Of a stretch of DNA of 18,725 nt, positions 1 to 7,452 are shown one piece after another. The position numbers were made by a program, and so were the translations under genes. How positions within the stretch are numbered: the first letter of the stretch is position 1; every line of letters starts with the position of its first letter. Origin of the DNA: Coxiellaceae bacterium. GTDB taxonomy: Bacteria; Pseudomonadota; Gammaproteobacteria; UBA9339. Under the pieces are notes generated by a model, which searched no databases, was not told the origin of the DNA, and saw nothing but the letters and a program-made list of their open reading frames with translations. The stretch covers positions 1 through 18,725 of the forward strand of contig PLMI01000090.1 of NCBI GenBank assembly GCA_003142435.1. The letters run 5' to 3'.

Positions 1-6
1 TGAAAT

Positions 7-1236
7 ATGAGTAAATTTTTTCTACAACCCATACCGATTTTTGATTCAATCGATCATCTGAACAGCAATACATTGTTTAATAATCTATCCAAACCATATA
101 ATCATAATGATATAAAACAAGCATTAATTTTTTTAAAATCATATGAAGGCAGCCAAGGAACTTTTAACTCTTACCGTCGAGAAATTGAGCGATTATTACA
201 TTGGAGTACATTAATCAAACATAAATCTCTTGGCGAGTTAAAACGTACCGATATAGAAAATTTTATTGGTTTTTGTCAAAAACCACCAAAATCTTGGATC
301 GGCATAAAAAAAGCACCGCGCTTTATTGAAAAAGAAGGCTTGCGCATACCTAATCCAGAGTGGAGGCCTTTTGTCGCGACAATTTCCAAAACCGCATATC
401 GTAAAGGTGAAAAACCTGATATTAAAAACTTCAAAATATCCCATGACTCCATTAAAGAATTATTTGCTATTTTAAGTGCGTTCTATAATTATCTTTTGCA
501 AGAAGAATATGTTGATATAAACCCAGTGACACTTATTCGCCTAAAAAATAAATTTATCAGAAAACAACAAGGACAAGCTAAGATTAGAAGATTATCTGAA
601 TTGCAATGGCAATACACTATAAAAACGGCAAAAGAATTGGCGGAAAACAATGCTGATGTGCATGAAAGAACATTGTTCATCATGTCTATACTTTATTCCA
701 TGTATTTACGTATTTCTGAATTAGCGGCAAGTCCACGATGGATTCCAACTATGAATCACTTTGAGCGGGATAGCAATGGTAACTGGTGGTTTACTACTGT
801 GGGTAAGGGCAATAAACAAAGACAGGTTGCAGTAAGTAATGCTACTTTGGTAGCACTAAAGCGTTGGCGTAAACATTTAGGGGTATCACCACTACCCTCT
901 CCAGCTGACAATTCGTCGATGCTTCCTAGGACAAAGGGCACTGGTCCAATTACCAATACCAGCTATATTCGCAAAATTGTCCAGTACTGTTTTGATAGAA
1001 CAATGGAGAAGTTAAATAACGATGGGTACAAAGAAGAGGCTGAATCATTAATAGAGGCCACCGTTCATTGGCTACGCCATACCGGAATATCTGATGATAT
1101 CAAAATACGGCCTCGTGAACATGTACGCGACGATGCAGGTCATAATTCGAGCGCCACTACCGATAAGTATATTGATATTGAATTGAAAGAGCGCCATAGG
1201 TCTGCTAGGAACAAGCCAATTGGAGCAGAAAGATGA
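7..1236 (+). CDS. Tyrosine recombinase / phage-type integrase
   Basis: Site-specific DNA recombinase of the tyrosine family (409 aa) that would cut and rejoin DNA through a 3'-phosphotyrosine. Seen: an N-terminal SAM-like core-binding region (about residues 35-180) and a C-terminal catalytic domain with the full set of residues. These are Arg235 in LRISEL, Lys267 in the beta-hairpin GKGNKQR, His354 and Arg357 in HWLRH, His379 in AGH, and nucleophile Tyr388 in DKYIDI. The enzyme therefore looks active. A stop codon (TGA, 1-3) lies just upstream in frame, so ATG at 7 is the first possible start; no ribosome binding site can be judged at the edge. Its stop overlaps an ATG (ATGA at 1233-1236). 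No tRNA or attachment site is visible, so whether it belongs to an integrated element to the left, a plasmid-derived remnant or a resident resolvase is unknown. It is not a recognisable XerC or XerD. Confidence 0.93.
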   Translation: MSKFFLQPIPIFDSIDHLNSNTLFNNLSKPYNHNDIKQALIFLKSYEGSQGTFNSYRREIERLLHWSTLIKHKSLGELKRTDIENFIGFCQKPPKSWIGIKKAPRFIEKEGLRIPNPEWRPFVATISKTAYRKGEKPDIKNFKISHDSIKELFAILSAFYNYLLQEEYVDINPVTLIRLKNKFIRKQQGQAKIRRLSELQWQYTIKTAKELAENNADVHERTLFIMSILYSMYLRISELAASPRWIPTMNHFERDSNGNWWFTTVGKGNKQRQVAVSNATLVALKRWRKHLGVSPLPSPADNSSMLPRTKGTGPITNTSYIRKIVQYCFDRTMEKLNNDGYKEEAESLIEATVHWLRHTGISDDIKIRPREHVRDDAGHNSSATTDKYIDIELKERHRSARNKPIGAER

Positions 1237-1403
1237 TTACCTACGAAACTTTAGACCCGCTTATGCAGTTGGAGCCTCTATTGTCCTTTTTTATTAGCCT
1301 AATAATGTTTTCGACGTTGCATTTACTTCGTCCGCAACAAGTTTTGGCACTAAATAACCAGGCAATACCTGAGCCATTTCCCGGTAAATTGCTTGTGCTT
1401 TAG
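1233..1403 (+). pseudogene. Short reading frame coupled to the integrase; possible truncated second cistron
   Basis: A 56-codon frame opens at an ATG overlapping the integrase stop (ATGA, 1233-1236), the usual geometry of translational coupling. The first about 20 codons (beginning MITYETLDPLMQ) lie in free sequence, and the rest is antisense to the 3' end of epmB, where it cannot be an independently conserved protein. Inference: either the start of a second cistron whose body was lost at a junction near 1290, or a chance frame. No family is recognised. Confidence 0.2.
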
Positions 1404-2271
1404 TGATTTCAACTTCGAAATCAAATGCGCCCGAGACTTTATCTAAAACATGTAAATAATAAGGCAATACACCGATTGCAAATAATTTTTCACATAAAGC
1501 AGCTAAAATCTCAGCGCTATCATTAACGCGTTTAAGAAGAACTGACTGATTCAGCAAAGTAATATTTTTTTTACGTAATATTTGCAATCCTTCAGCAACC
1601 TCATCATTAATTTCGTTTGGGTGATTACAGTGGATTACAACAACTGGTTTTAATCTCGAGACGCTTAGAATATCTGCTAATTTTTCATCTATTCGTGCCG
1701 GAATTAAAATCGGCAATCGCGTATGAATGCGTAAACGCCTGACATGCGGTATTTTTGCAAAATTATTTATCATTTCATGCAAAGTTTCATTTTCTAAAAG
1801 CAATGGCTCGCCGCCGCTTAAAATTACTTCGCTAATCGTTTCGTCATTGCCAATATAAGCATATATTTGCTTCCAATCTACTATTTGTTCCCTGTGAAAT
1901 TTGCGAAAACAAAACCGGCAATTTACTGGGCAATCGCTTGTAATTAACAGCAAAATTCTTCCAAAATATTTGTGCAACAATCCCGGCACTTTAGTAAAAC
2001 GGGTTTCCTCAAGCGGATCTTCTTTGAAATCTGCTGATAGTAAAATTTCTTCGGATAATTGCGGTAAAATCTGCCTCAGCAAAGGATCGTTGCTATCATT
2101 TTTACGCATACGAGAGACAAAACTTCGCGGAACTTTTAATGGATAACCTTTTCCTGCCTCTAATGGTAGTAAGTTTTTTCTCAATAAAGAAAAATCCAGG
2201 CCCAGCTCACGAAGCAGTTCTTTCGGATCAGTAATAATATCTTCTAATTGTTGTTGCCAAGTTAATTTCAT
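1294..2271 (-). CDS. epmB: EF-P beta-lysylation protein EpmB (lysine 2,3-aminomutase family)
   Basis: Radical-SAM, PLP-dependent aminomutase that converts (S)-alpha-lysine to (R)-beta-lysine, the substrate EpmA attaches to EF-P. Length is 325 aa against about 342 in E. coli. Seen: the [4Fe-4S] motif C114-x3-C118-x2-C121 (DCPVNCRFCFR), the SAM-contacting SGGEPLLL at 152-159, a TRLPILIPARI segment at 184-194, and PYYLHVLDKVSGA at 270-282. The N-terminal VPRSFVSRMRK and DPLEE...VPGLLHKY blocks are also characteristic of the family. The C-terminus ends soon after SKT, slightly short of E. coli. It is divergent from efp across 125 bp, the common arrangement for these partners. The start is preceded by TATAAT only five bases upstream and no Shine-Dalgarno is seen, so a leaderless or near-leaderless message is possible. 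The identification is firm from motifs plus neighbours efp and epmA. Confidence 0.96.
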   Translation of the reverse strand: MKLTWQQQLEDIITDPKELLRELGLDFSLLRKNLLPLEAGKGYPLKVPRSFVSRMRKNDSNDPLLRQILPQLSEEILLSADFKEDPLEETRFTKVPGLLHKYFGRILLLITSDCPVNCRFCFRKFHREQIVDWKQIYAYIGNDETISEVILSGGEPLLLENETLHEMINNFAKIPHVRRLRIHTRLPILIPARIDEKLADILSVSRLKPVVVIHCNHPNEINDEVAEGLQILRKKNITLLNQSVLLKRVNDSAEILAALCEKLFAIGVLPYYLHVLDKVSGAFDFEVEITKAQAIYREMAQVLPGYLVPKLVADEVNATSKTLLG

Positions 2272-2396
2272 AGGACATTATAGAATAGAAATACTAAATA
2301 ATAAATTCAAGCACAAACTGTAAAAAACAGCATTTTTAGTGTAAACTACGAAAAATTCCATTAAATAACCTGCTTTTTTATGTTTTCGGAGTACAT

Positions 2397-2966
2397 ATGT
2401 CAACATTTTCAACAAATGAATTCAAAAACGGCTTAAAAGTAATGCTCGACGGCGATCCCTGTTCCATTTTGGAAAACGAATACGTTAAACCTGGAAAAGG
2501 ACAAGCGTTTAACCGCGTAAAATTACGCAATTTAAAAACCGGGCGCGTGCTGGAAAAAACTTTTAAATCAGGAGACAGCTTAGAAGGAGCTGATGTTGTC
2601 GACCTTGAATTACAATATTTATATAGTGATGGCAATGCTTTGCACTTTATGGCTCCCGATACTTTTGAACAATATTCGGTAAATATAGATGTCGTTGCTG
2701 ATGCCATTAAATGGATTAAAGAACAAGATATTTGCATTGTCACGCTCTACAACAACATTCCCATTTCCATCAATCCGCCCAATTTTGTAAATTTAAAAGT
2801 TGTCGAAACAGACCCAGGACTTCGCGGCGATACTTCAGGCGGTGGCAGCAAAGCAGCGACTCTCGAAACTGGCGCTGTGGTTCGCGTTCCGTTATTCATT
2901 GAGATTGGCGATGTTTTACGCATTGATACAAGAACTGGTGAGTATGTCTCCAGAGCTAAAGAGTAA
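2397..2966 (+). CDS. efp: Translation elongation factor P
   Basis: Elongation factor P binds the ribosomal E-site side of the P-site tRNA and relieves stalling at consecutive prolines. At 189 aa it has the normal three beta-barrel domains: KOW-like domain I (1-65), then two OB folds. The modification loop reads [10 protein letters not shown] with Lys34 at the tip, the residue that EpmA beta-lysylates; both modifying enzymes flank this gene. The C-terminal domain carries [22 protein letters not shown] (about 142-165), the region of the EF-P signature, and ends GEYVSRAKE. The ribosome binding site GGAG (2388-2391) sits five bases before the ATG and fixes the start. The gene is followed by the inverted-repeat element at 3030-3124 rather than a clear intrinsic terminator. 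Confidence 0.98.
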   Translation: MSTFSTNEFKNGLKVMLDGDPCSILENEYVKPGKGQAFNRVKLRNLKTGRVLEKTFKSGDSLEGADVVDLELQYLYSDGNALHFMAPDTFEQYSVNIDVVADAIKWIKEQDICIVTLYNNIPISINPPNFVNLKVVETDPGLRGDTSGGGSKAATLETGAVVRVPLFIEIGDVLRIDTRTGEYVSRAKE

Positions 2967-3029
2967 ATGCTTGTTTTTCAGACTCCCCGCAATCAGGAAT
3001 TTAGGGTTAGCATAAATAGACTCGAGCAG

Positions 3030-3124
3030 TTTGGAATTTACGCTAGGCGGCGAGGAGAAAGCGACAGGAGTGTATATTTACATACATGACTGTCGCGAAC
3101 GACGAAGCCAACAAAGCGTAAAAC
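3030..3124. repeat. Nested inverted-repeat element (MITE/REP-like candidate) between efp and epmA
   Basis: About 95 bp with three nested inverted pairs. The ends are TTTGGAATTTACGC (3030-3043) against GCGTAAAACCAAA (3116 on), a match with one indel and a mismatch. The middle is GCGACAG (3061-3067) against CTGTCGC (3090-3096), perfect. The core is TGTAT (3071-3075) against ATACA (3082-3086) around a six-base loop. The intervening arms (GGCGGCG against CGACGAAGCC) are also partly complementary, so the whole could fold as one long cruciform or hairpin. It carries no coding capacity and ends four bases before the outer possible epmA start. Such size and symmetry fit a dispersed non-autonomous repeat, but only one copy lies in this window, so the dispersal is inferred. 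Confidence 0.6.
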
Positions 3125-3146
3125 CAAAATGCGAAGAGTATATTTT

Positions 3147-4064
3147 ATGTTAAAGTTGCGAGCCCAATTACTTGCGAAAATACGCGATTTTTTCGCCTCT
3201 CGCAATGTTCTTGAAGCAGTTACACCTTTACTTTGTCAAACTACAATTACTGCTCCATATTTGCACAGCCTTACGACTCAATATCACTTTCCCGGTGATC
3301 ACAAAAATTCAAAAATTTTATATTTGCAGACCTCTCCAGAATTTGCCATGAAAAAATTAATCGCTAACGGCAGCGGCGATATTTATCAAATTTGCAAAGC
3401 ATTTCGCGACGAAGAATTGGGAAGGCTGCACAACTTTGAATTCACAATTTTGGAATGGTATCGAATTGGTTTTGATCATCACAAATTAATGGATGAAATG
3501 AATGAATTTTTGCAATTTACTTTAAATACTAAAAAAGTAGAGCGTTTGAGTTATGCAGAAGCATTTGCAAAATATTTACAAATTGATTGTTTCAACACTT
3601 CATCGGAAATTCTGCAAAAATGCGCGCATGAAAAAGGCCTGCAAAATAATAATAATTTAAAAAATGAAGATATTGATACCTGGCTGCAACTTCTGTTCTC
3701 GTATTTTATCGAACCAAATCTTGGCGAAGACCAGCCGACATTTATTTATGATTACCCTGCCTCCCAATCAGCTCTTGCCACAATAAACAAAAGTAATCCT
3801 AAAGTTTCCTCAAGATTTGAGGTTTATATAAACGGCATTGAACTTGCAAATGGTTTTCACGAGTTAAATGACGCAAAAGAACAAAAGGAAAGATTTTTGG
3901 CAGATCAAAAAAAACGCGTTACACTAGGATTGCCCGAAATTGCCATCGATGAAGAATTTATAAATGCAGTTGGTCAATTACCAAATTGCGCGGGAGTTGC
4001 TCTTGGTGTTGATAGATTATTGTTATTGCTCGTAAATGCGAATTCTTTAGAGGAGATTTTGTAA
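3147..4064 (+). CDS. epmA: EF-P--(R)-beta-lysine ligase EpmA (GenX/PoxA)
   Basis: A class II aminoacyl-tRNA-synthetase-like enzyme (LysRS catalytic core without the anticodon-binding domain) that activates beta-lysine and joins it to Lys34 of EF-P. Seen from the ATG at 3147 (305 aa): motif 1 region near VLEAVTP, motif 2 FRDEELGRLHNFEFTILEWY (about 86-105), substrate-pocket GIELANGFHEL (230-240), and motif 3 GVALGVDRLLLL (283-294). The start is uncertain. ATG 3129 would add MRRVYF but has no ribosome binding site and sits against the inverted repeat; ATG 3147 has a weak GAAGAG eight bases upstream and begins close to where the E. coli homology begins. Relative to E. coli EpmA (325 aa) the first about 14 residues and the last about 7 are missing, while the catalytic core is complete. 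It follows efp on the same strand, 180 bp downstream. Confidence 0.95.
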   Translation: MLKLRAQLLAKIRDFFASRNVLEAVTPLLCQTTITAPYLHSLTTQYHFPGDHKNSKILYLQTSPEFAMKKLIANGSGDIYQICKAFRDEELGRLHNFEFTILEWYRIGFDHHKLMDEMNEFLQFTLNTKKVERLSYAEAFAKYLQIDCFNTSSEILQKCAHEKGLQNNNNLKNEDIDTWLQLLFSYFIEPNLGEDQPTFIYDYPASQSALATINKSNPKVSSRFEVYINGIELANGFHELNDAKEQKERFLADQKKRVTLGLPEIAIDEEFINAVGQLPNCAGVALGVDRLLLLLVNANSLEEIL

Positions 4065-4128
4065 GTATTTGATTATACTGCAGTTTTTTATTACATGTTT
4101 TGCTCTATCTAACACACATCACAACGTA

Positions 4129-4157
4129 TTGCAACATTTTACAACATCATATCTAAT
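4129..4157 (+). promoter_or_regulatory. Candidate sigma-70 promoter for the structured RNA
   Basis: TTGCAA (4129-4134) and TCTAAT (4152-4157) are separated by exactly 17 bases. They match the consensus -35 and -10 at four and five of six positions. The predicted start is A4164, the first base of the structured stretch. The -10 lacks the usual A at position 2, so this is tentative. Confidence 0.35.
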
Positions 4158-4163
4158 AAAAAT

Positions 4164-4262
4164 AGACGGGTAATTCCTCATCATGCGCCGAGAAAGAGTG
4201 CCATCCTTATACGATGACGCTATGACGTCTCGGGGAAGTATGGTAGGCACCGTCTTTTTTTT
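4164..4262 (+). ncRNA. Candidate structured small RNA between epmA and polA
   Basis: A 99-nt stretch with far more pairing than its surroundings, ending in a T-run. Pairs seen: AGACG (4164-4168) with CGTCT (4251-4255) closing the whole; GTGCC (4198-4202) with GGCAC (4246-4250); CC (4205-4206) with GG (4242-4243); ATAC (4209-4212) with GTAT (4238-4241); and GACG (4216-4219) with CGTC (4226-4229) around loop CTATGA. A competing or pseudoknotted pair is CCGAGA (4188-4193) with TCTCGG (4228-4233), which crosses the GTGCC stem. Eight Ts (4255-4262) follow. It matches no RNA class I recognise; in E. coli the sRNA Spot 42 lies on the other side of polA and its sequence is different. It could instead be an elaborate terminator for epmA. 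No protein-coding reading in either direction looks real. Confidence 0.5.
4198..4262 (+). terminator. Rho-independent terminator-like hairpin with eight-T tract
   Basis: An interrupted stem (GTGCC/GGCAC plus CC/GG, ATAC/GTAT and GACG/CGTC) is followed by CGTC and T4255-4262. It would end transcription from epmA or from the candidate RNA starting near 4164. The stem is interrupted by bulges, so its efficiency cannot be judged by eye. Confidence 0.55.
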
Positions 4263-4675
4263 ATAGGAAATATTCAATAGAAATTCGATCCCTGAAATAG
4301 TCATACCATGACTGGTCTTTATGTTCGTATTTGCTATAAAAACCATAACAGAATAAATCAACAGCCTGCAATAGTTTTATCTCATAAGAGTGGTGACAGA
4401 ATGCAGATTTTCGCTCACTAAAAGAGTCATTACAAAAAACTTTGACGTTTTACGTTTGGTAAAATCAAATCCTAAATCGCCACTTTCATCGAGAAAGATA
4501 TACATAATTTTCCACAATTAGATAATTTTGCTTGTAATTAATGAATAATCCAAGTATTGCTTGTTACAGCCTAAAAAAACATTTAACATTATTTTTAGTT
4601 CATTTATGGTCACTTTACTACAACGTCTATCTTTTCTAAATACGGCATATATTAATTTTTTATTTTAAGCAAATT
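4263..4675. other. Gene-free spacer upstream of polA
   Basis: 413 bp of AT-rich sequence with no convincing reading frame on either strand and no tRNA. The polA promoter must lie here, but no single -35/-10 pair stands out. Immediately before the polA ATG there is only TTTTAAGCAAATT, a poor ribosome binding site. Confidence 0.5.
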
Positions 4676-7375
4676 ATGACCAAACACTCACAAAAACCAA
4701 TTATCTTGATCGATGGCTCATCTTATTTTCATCGCGCATTTCACGCATTGCCATCGCTCACCACTTCTAAAGGCGAACCAACCGGTGCAATGTACGGCGT
4801 GATAAATATGATCCGCAAATTGGTAAACGATTATGATCCGGAATATATTGCCGTTGTTTTCGATACCAAGGGCAAAACGTTTCGACATGAAATTTATCCC
4901 AAATACAAAGCCACTCGCCCGCCAATGCCAGAAGAATTGGTTGCACAAGTAAAACCGCTGCATGAAATAATTACTGCAATGGGATTGCCTTTGATTGTAA
5001 TCGAAGGTGTTGAAGCCGATGACATAATTGGCACATTAGCAAAAAAAGCCTCAGCAACTCACACGCCAATTCTAATTTCAACAGGCGACAAAGACATGGC
5101 GCAGCTTGTCGATGAGCACGTCACGCTTATCAATACGATGACCGACACCATTTTAGACACTGAGGGCGTCACTAAAAAGTTTGGCGTGCCGCCAAATAGA
5201 ATGATCGATTATTTAACTCTCGTTGGAGATACTTCAGATAATATTCCTGGAGTTCCAAATATTGGCCCGAAAACAGCTGTAAAACTTCTTCAAGAATATG
5301 GCTCTTTAGATAACATTATTAAACACGCTGCAGAGATCAAAGGTAAAGTAGGAGAAAATCTACGTAACAGTTTAGAGCAAATCCCTTTATCGCGTGAACT
5401 CGTTACCATAAAGCACGATATAAAACTTGGGCTTAACCTTTCCGATTTAAAAAAGAAAAATCCTGATAATGAAAAGTTGCTAAAACTTTGCCTGCATTAT
5501 GAATTTAAATCCTGGGTTGCATCTTTAGCAGAAAAAAATCCGCAAAAAAAATCTGCAGAAACAACAGGAAATTATAAAGCAATTTTCGATGAAACTGAAT
5601 TTCAGGAATGGGTCGAAAAACTGCACAAAAGCGAGGCTTTTGCGTTTGACCTTGAAACAACGAGTCTTGACATCATCGACGCCGAAATAGTCGGGATTTC
5701 CTTTGCTGTTGAAATTGGCGAGGCAATTTACATTCCCGTTGGCCACTCCTATGAAAATGCGCCAAAACAGCTTAATCGGGCATCTGTTTTAAAAACGCTA
5801 AAGCCGATTTTTGAAAATCCAAAGAAAATTAAACTCGGGCAAAATTTAAAATACGACATGAGCGTTCTTGCTAACTATGAGATAGATTTGCAAGGCATAG
5901 GTTACGACACGATGCTGGAATCTTACGTGTTAAACAGCACTGATAATCACCACGATAAGGAAACATTAGTATTAAAATATTTAGGAAAACAAATTACAAC
6001 TTACGAGGATGTTGCGGGAAAAGGAGCAAAACAATTGACTTTTGATAAAGTCGACATTCAATCCGCAACTCCTTATGCAGCTGCAGATTCTGACCTGGTC
6101 TTGCAACTGCACAAAGTAATGTGGCCTGAATTAGAGAAGCACCGAAAACTGATAAAAGTTTTCAGCGAAATTGAAATTCCTTTATTGCAAGTACTTTCGC
6201 GCATGGAACGAAATGGTGTTCACATCGATAAAAACTTATTACATCACCAAAGCGCACATTTAGCAAAAAGAATGGCTAAAATCGAAGAAGAAACTCATAA
6301 AATAGCCGGCAAAACCTTCAATCTAAATTCACCTTTGCAGTTGCAAGAAATTTTATTTACTAAATTAAAATTACCCATAATTCAGAAAACGCCAACTGGC
6401 CAACCGTCAACTGCAGAGAGCGTTTTGCAGGAACTCTCGGAAAACTATGAGTTGCCTTCATTGATTTTGGAATATCGCAGTTTAAGTAAATTAAAATCTA
6501 CTTATACTGACAGCTTACCGGAACAAATAAATCCAAAAACTAACCGCATTCACACTTCATATAATCAAGCTGTAACAAGTACCGGCCGCTTGTCATCAAC
6601 CAATCCAAATTTACAAAACATTCCCGCGCGAACAGAAGAAGGACGTAAAATTCGCCAGGCTTTTATTGCCTCCTCTCCTGACAACAAAATAATTTCCGCA
6701 GATTATTCGCAAATAGAATTGCGCGTCATGGCACATTTATCGCACGATGAAAATCTGCATAAAGCATTCGCAGCTCACAGCGACATTCACACGGCAACAG
6801 CTGCGGAAATATTTCAAATTCCACCTTCCGAGGTGACTATGGAAAAACGCCAGCAGGCAAAAATGATAAATTTTGGCTTGATTTACGGCATGTCGCCTTT
6901 TGGCCTTGCGAAACGCCTAAAGCTTGAACGCAAATTTGCCGATGAATTTGTTAAAAATTATTTTAATCGCTATCCAAAAGTTCTCCATTACATTGAAAAT
7001 GCACGGTTACAAGCAAGCAAAAATGGCTTTGTAGAAACTTTATTCGGCAGGAGATTATACACTCCCGATATCAACTCAAAAAACTTTGCCCGCCGGGCTG
7101 CCGCAGAAAGAGCTGCAATTAACGCGCCTATTCAAGGCACAGGAGCTGACATCATGAAAATTGCCATGATCAATATCGACAATTGGCTACTTTCATCCAA
7201 ACTCGATATCAAGATGATTATGCAAGTTCATGATGAGTTGGTATTTGAAGTAGCAAAGCACGATAAAGATCAAGCCCTTTCTCACATTAAAAAATATATG
7301 GAAAATGCCGTAGAATTGGACGTACCTTTAGTTGTCCACATTGGCACTGGCGATAATTGGGATGAGGCACATTAA
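4676..7375 (+). CDS. polA: DNA polymerase I
   Basis: Replication and repair polymerase that removes RNA primers and fills gaps (899 aa; family about 880-930). Domains in order: 5'-3' flap exonuclease (1-285) with LIDGSSYFHRAFHA, VEADDIIGTLAKK, STGDKDMAQL and the GDTSDNIPGVPNIGPKTA helix-hairpin-helix; 3'-5' exonuclease (300-485); and polymerase (about 500-899). Proofreading residues are all present: Asp325 and Glu327 in DLETT, Asp394 in NLKYD, and Asp471 in YAAADSD, so the exonuclease should be active. Polymerase motif A is DYSQIELR (Asp676, Glu681), motif B RQQAKMINFGLIYG (Arg725, Lys729, Phe733, Tyr737), and motif C QVHDELVFEV (His852, Asp853, Glu854). It stands alone between an RNA-rich spacer and a convergent ligase gene 77 bp downstream; no terminator is evident there. 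Confidence 0.99.
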   Translation: MTKHSQKPIILIDGSSYFHRAFHALPSLTTSKGEPTGAMYGVINMIRKLVNDYDPEYIAVVFDTKGKTFRHEIYPKYKATRPPMPEELVAQVKPLHEIITAMGLPLIVIEGVEADDIIGTLAKKASATHTPILISTGDKDMAQLVDEHVTLINTMTDTILDTEGVTKKFGVPPNRMIDYLTLVGDTSDNIPGVPNIGPKTAVKLLQEYGSLDNIIKHAAEIKGKVGENLRNSLEQIPLSRELVTIKHDIKLGLNLSDLKKKNPDNEKLLKLCLHYEFKSWVASLAEKNPQKKSAETTGNYKAIFDETEFQEWVEKLHKSEAFAFDLETTSLDIIDAEIVGISFAVEIGEAIYIPVGHSYENAPKQLNRASVLKTLKPIFENPKKIKLGQNLKYDMSVLANYEIDLQGIGYDTMLESYVLNSTDNHHDKETLVLKYLGKQITTYEDVAGKGAKQLTFDKVDIQSATPYAAADSDLVLQLHKVMWPELEKHRKLIKVFSEIEIPLLQVLSRMERNGVHIDKNLLHHQSAHLAKRMAKIEEETHKIAGKTFNLNSPLQLQEILFTKLKLPIIQKTPTGQPSTAESVLQELSENYELPSLILEYRSLSKLKSTYTDSLPEQINPKTNRIHTSYNQAVTSTGRLSSTNPNLQNIPARTEEGRKIRQAFIASSPDNKIISADYSQIELRVMAHLSHDENLHKAFAAHSDIHTATAAEIFQIPPSEVTMEKRQQAKMINFGLIYGMSPFGLAKRLKLERKFADEFVKNYFNRYPKVLHYIENARLQASKNGFVETLFGRRLYTPDINSKNFARRAAAERAAINAPIQGTGADIMKIAMINIDNWLLSSKLDIKMIMQVHDELVFEVAKHDKDQALSHIKKYMENAVELDVPLVVHIGTGDNWDEAH

Positions 7376-7452
7376 AACATATTATAATCTTCCTTGTAAG
7401 TCGAAAGCATATTAGGATTACGTTCAAAGAAGAAATACTCCTTTGCCAATGA

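Noticed and set aside
4164-4262. Spot 42 sRNA, a tRNA, or a known riboswitch/ribozyme
   Set aside because: Spot 42 lies downstream of polA in E. coli and has a different sequence; there is no T-loop GTTC or cloverleaf, no hammerhead CTGATGA/GAAA core, and no riboswitch consensus I recognise.
4119-4361. 80-codon minus-strand frame in the epmA-polA gap
   Set aside because: It crosses the T8 terminator and the palindromic stems, starts with low-complexity residues and resembles no protein family; the RNA reading explains the region better.
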